Below are positions 4,903-6,117 of a stretch of DNA of 6,117 nucleotides, one piece after another. The stretch is taken from the NCBI GenBank assembly GCA_020057445.1, contig JAGVFV010000092.1:1-6117 (forward strand). Reading direction: 5' to 3'. The notes under the pieces were generated by a model. That model worked only from the letters and a program-made list of their open reading frames with translations. It ran no database searches and was not told the DNA's origin. The DNA is from an archaeon. Lineage in GTDB: Archaea; Nanobdellota; Nanobdellia; Woesearchaeales; JAHJEM01. Both the position numbers and the translations under genes were made by a program. Every line of letters starts with the position of its first letter. Positions within the stretch are counted from its first letter, which is position 1.

Positions 4903-4914
4903 GTTAGGCGCTGT
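4903..4914 (+). repeat. 12-base repeat GTTAGGCGCTGT, attC core-like (second copy 5923-5934)
   Basis: GTTAGGCGCTGT appears exactly twice in the window, at 4903-4914 and 5923-5934, one copy in the gap on each side of the 4943 gene. Its first seven bases fit GTTRRRY, the right-hand core of integron attC sites, where cassette recombination occurs between G and TT. At this copy the left flank (TCGGTT) also resembles integron attC right halves, but no clean RYYYAAC partner is seen upstream. The nearest pairing is AAGAACC (4865-4871) with GGTTGTT (4899-4905), one mismatch, within the end of the preceding gene. The integron reading is therefore tentative. Confidence 0.4.
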
Positions 4915-4942
4915 CAAACAGGTACATGGAAAGGAGTCAGTC

Positions 4943-5884
4943 ATGAGTGCACTGAAGACTTTGCAGGAGAGCGAGATGCTTCTTCCGGCAGAGGAGGAGA
5001 TCCTGCGGGATGTCCAAGAGGGGAAAGCAAGGGTCTCTCGGCTGAAGGAGAAGAGGAGATGTCTTCTTGGGATCGAGCAGGTGGCAGCTGATGCTCTTCG
5101 TGAGCAGGAAGACGAGTCTCACACAAAGGTCGCAGACCTCCGAAGGACGTCGAAGCTGCGAAAGAAGATGTCCGAGACGAAGGGTGCGAAGATCCTCAGC
5201 CTGGATGCGTTCAGGCTCCGGAACCGCGACGGGTCGCCGAAGCTTGCGGTCTTCTCGCTCAAGCATCCTGACTTCACCATCTCGACAGAGGAGTATGGAT
5301 TACTCGATAATCCAGGCAACGGAAGACTGGCTGACATTGTAGGCTATGCCCTTATCATCGCCACCTTCATCGGGAGCATCGCCTTCTTCGAGATGATGTT
5401 CCACTGGGGACGCATCGGTTGGTTCTGGGAGGGGCTCGTCGGCGGCGTTGCGGGAGTGGTCGCGGTCGTCCTGGAATGCCTGATCATGTTCGACCTCGCG
5501 GGTTGGATCTATCACAAGACCCATGATGCCTGGCTCTGGCCCATCCTTCCAAAGGAGATGGCCTCTTGCTACGAGGACGTCATCGAGACCTTGCGTGAGA
5601 AGAAGAGAGTGATGGGATCGAAAAAAGGTCTCGAGTGGAAGGCATCTTACCGCGGGGTGATCCCGGATGAGGTGAAGGGCAAGATCAAGCAGGCACGCCG
5701 CATATTCAAGCAGGTCTTCATCGTCGCCGAGCCGGAGAAGTGGAGCCTGGAGAAGGTCACATACCCTCCAGGGGATCCCCTGGTTGTCGGCTGGGACGGG
5801 AAGCTGCTGTGGCTGGTCGACTCGTTTGACACGACCCCTCTCGAGGAGTACGTGAAGCTCGAGTACGCGACCAAGAAAGAGTAA
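4943..5884 (+). CDS. Membrane protein with N-terminal coiled coil and soluble C-terminal domain, 313 aa
   Basis: The start chosen is ATG 4943, preceded by AAGGAG at 4931-4936. The frame is open further upstream, but that would overlap paralogue C in a non-protein-like way. Residues 1-80 are dominated by E, K, R and Q with heptad-like leucines, so they are probably coiled coil. A short linker domain (about 81-128) follows. Two hydrophobic helices (about 131-154 and 162-190) form a hairpin with the turn FHWGRIGWFW. The C-terminal half (191-313) is charged and soluble, with an aromatic cluster DAWLWP and a compact end carrying GDPLVVGWDGKLLWLVDSFD and TPLEEYV. The even membrane hairpin puts both ends on the same side, most simply the cytoplasm. 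The architecture suits a membrane anchor or scaffold for a cytosolic complex. I do not recognise the family. Confidence 0.86.
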   Translation: MSALKTLQESEMLLPAEEEILRDVQEGKARVSRLKEKRRCLLGIEQVAADALREQEDESHTKVADLRRTSKLRKKMSETKGAKILSLDAFRLRNRDGSPKLAVFSLKHPDFTISTEEYGLLDNPGNGRLADIVGYALIIATFIGSIAFFEMMFHWGRIGWFWEGLVGGVAGVVAVVLECLIMFDLAGWIYHKTHDAWLWPILPKEMASCYEDVIETLREKKRVMGSKKGLEWKASYRGVIPDEVKGKIKQARRIFKQVFIVAEPEKWSLEKVTYPPGDPLVVGWDGKLLWLVDSFDTTPLEEYVKLEYATKKE

Positions 5885-5885
5885 C

Positions 5886-5929
5886 GTCAAACAACTCATT
5901 GAGAGACCTGTAAGGTCTGCTCGTTAGGC
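5886..5929 (+). other. Possible short attC-like site
   Basis: Immediately after the TAA of the 4943 gene lies GTCAAAC followed by AACTCATT (5886-5900). This is close to the left half of classical integron attC sites (RYYYAAC then AATTCATT), with one deviation in the core. A hairpin follows, AGACCT (5904-5909) with AGGTCT (5913-5918). GAG (5901-5903) extends the stem by pairing with CTC (5920-5922), leaving G5919 bulged, as attC L-boxes often do. GTTAGGC at 5923-5929 closes the element. At 44 bases it is shorter than the usual attC range of roughly 57 to 141 bases. No integrase gene is in view, so this is a candidate only. Confidence 0.3.
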
Positions 5930-5934
5930 GCTGT

Positions 5935-6043
5935 TCGCGTCTGGGGTGTTCGCAAGCGGACCGCAGCCAATAATCTTGAACCTGCGTACGTCCCAGTCGG
6001 CATCCCGGACGCGGTTTTCTACCATGACGCACAGGAGGATGTA
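5935..6043 (+). other. Untranslated leader before the last gene
   Basis: No coding frame is credible here. Two small inverted repeats are visible: CGCAG at 5962-5966 with CTGCG at 5982-5986, and CGTCC at 5989-5993 with GGACG at 6007-6011. They do not make a tRNA cloverleaf. A six-codon frame, ATG 6023 to TAA 6043, overlaps the Shine-Dalgarno of the next gene and could be incidental. No promoter is evident. Confidence 0.35.
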
Positions 6044-6117
6044 ATGAGTAGTGAGAACGGGGCTTTCTGGGGACGGCCTCTGCCAAAAGCAGTTGGTGAA
6101 GCAGGCGCGTTCTGGGG
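6044..6117 (+). CDS. Start of an unidentified gene, 3'-truncated by the contig end
   Basis: The ATG at 6044 is preceded by AGGAGGA at 6033-6039, a near-ideal Shine-Dalgarno, and the frame stays open to the end of the window (24 full codons). The fragment begins MSSENGAFWG and continues RPLPKAVGEAGAFWG, so the pentapeptide GAFWG occurs twice within 20 residues. That may be the beginning of a repetitive or low-complexity N-terminus. There is too little sequence for identification. Confidence 0.6.
   Translation, partial: MSSENGAFWGRPLPKAVGEAGAFW

Noticed and set aside
4724..4942. Upstream in-frame extension of the 313-aa membrane protein
   Set aside because: It overlaps paralogue C, lacks a ribosome binding site, and the ATG at 4943 has a proper AAGGAG.
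5935..6043. tRNA-like stretch in the last gap (TTGAACC and small stems)
   Set aside because: No T-arm with a complementary stem, no acceptor stem and no correctly spaced anticodon arm on either strand.

Overview
The window is a 6.1-kb fragment, almost certainly a metagenomic contig: its first 15 bases are the 3' end of the standard Illumina TruSeq adapter, so real sequence begins at base 16. Every convincing gene is on the + strand. Most have a clear purine-rich Shine-Dalgarno sequence 4-10 bases before an ATG, and gaps are mostly short. This suggests a moderate-GC prokaryote, probably a bacterium, but nothing here fixes the lineage. No rRNA, tRNA, CRISPR array, transposase or integrase gene is visible.

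Left part (16-1830): a run of small membrane proteins (a 5'-truncated four-helix protein, an 81-aa and a 99-aa three-helix protein), followed by a rhomboid-family intramembrane serine protease whose start overlaps the preceding stop by four bases. The rhomboid reading frame is broken by a one-base shift near 1667-1680. The catalytic serine lies in the first part and the catalytic histidine in the second. The gaps in this part are rich in inverted repeats. The 866-990 interval holds three back-to-back stem-loops directly before a ribosome binding site.

Middle part (1826-2839): a perfect 19-bp tandem duplication spans the end of the rhomboid gene. Two adjacent small cytosolic paralogues sharing a W-x-SWDEMV core follow, then a 212-base gap with hairpins and no convincing gene.

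Right part (2840-6117): three tandem paralogues of 215-224 aa, basic and helical, belonging to no family I recognise. Each seems to be built from a repeated two-helix module. A 313-aa protein follows, with an N-terminal charged coiled-coil region, two membrane helices and a soluble C-terminal domain. It is bracketed by two exact copies of a 12-mer beginning GTTAGGC, which resembles the right-hand core (GTTRRRY) of integron attC sites. The downstream copy also has a short hairpin and an attC-like left half. The last bases open a new gene, cut by the contig end.

Only the rhomboid can be given a family-level function. The rest are hypothetical proteins, and co-direction and close spacing suggest at least two co-transcribed groups (623-1830 and 2840-5884).
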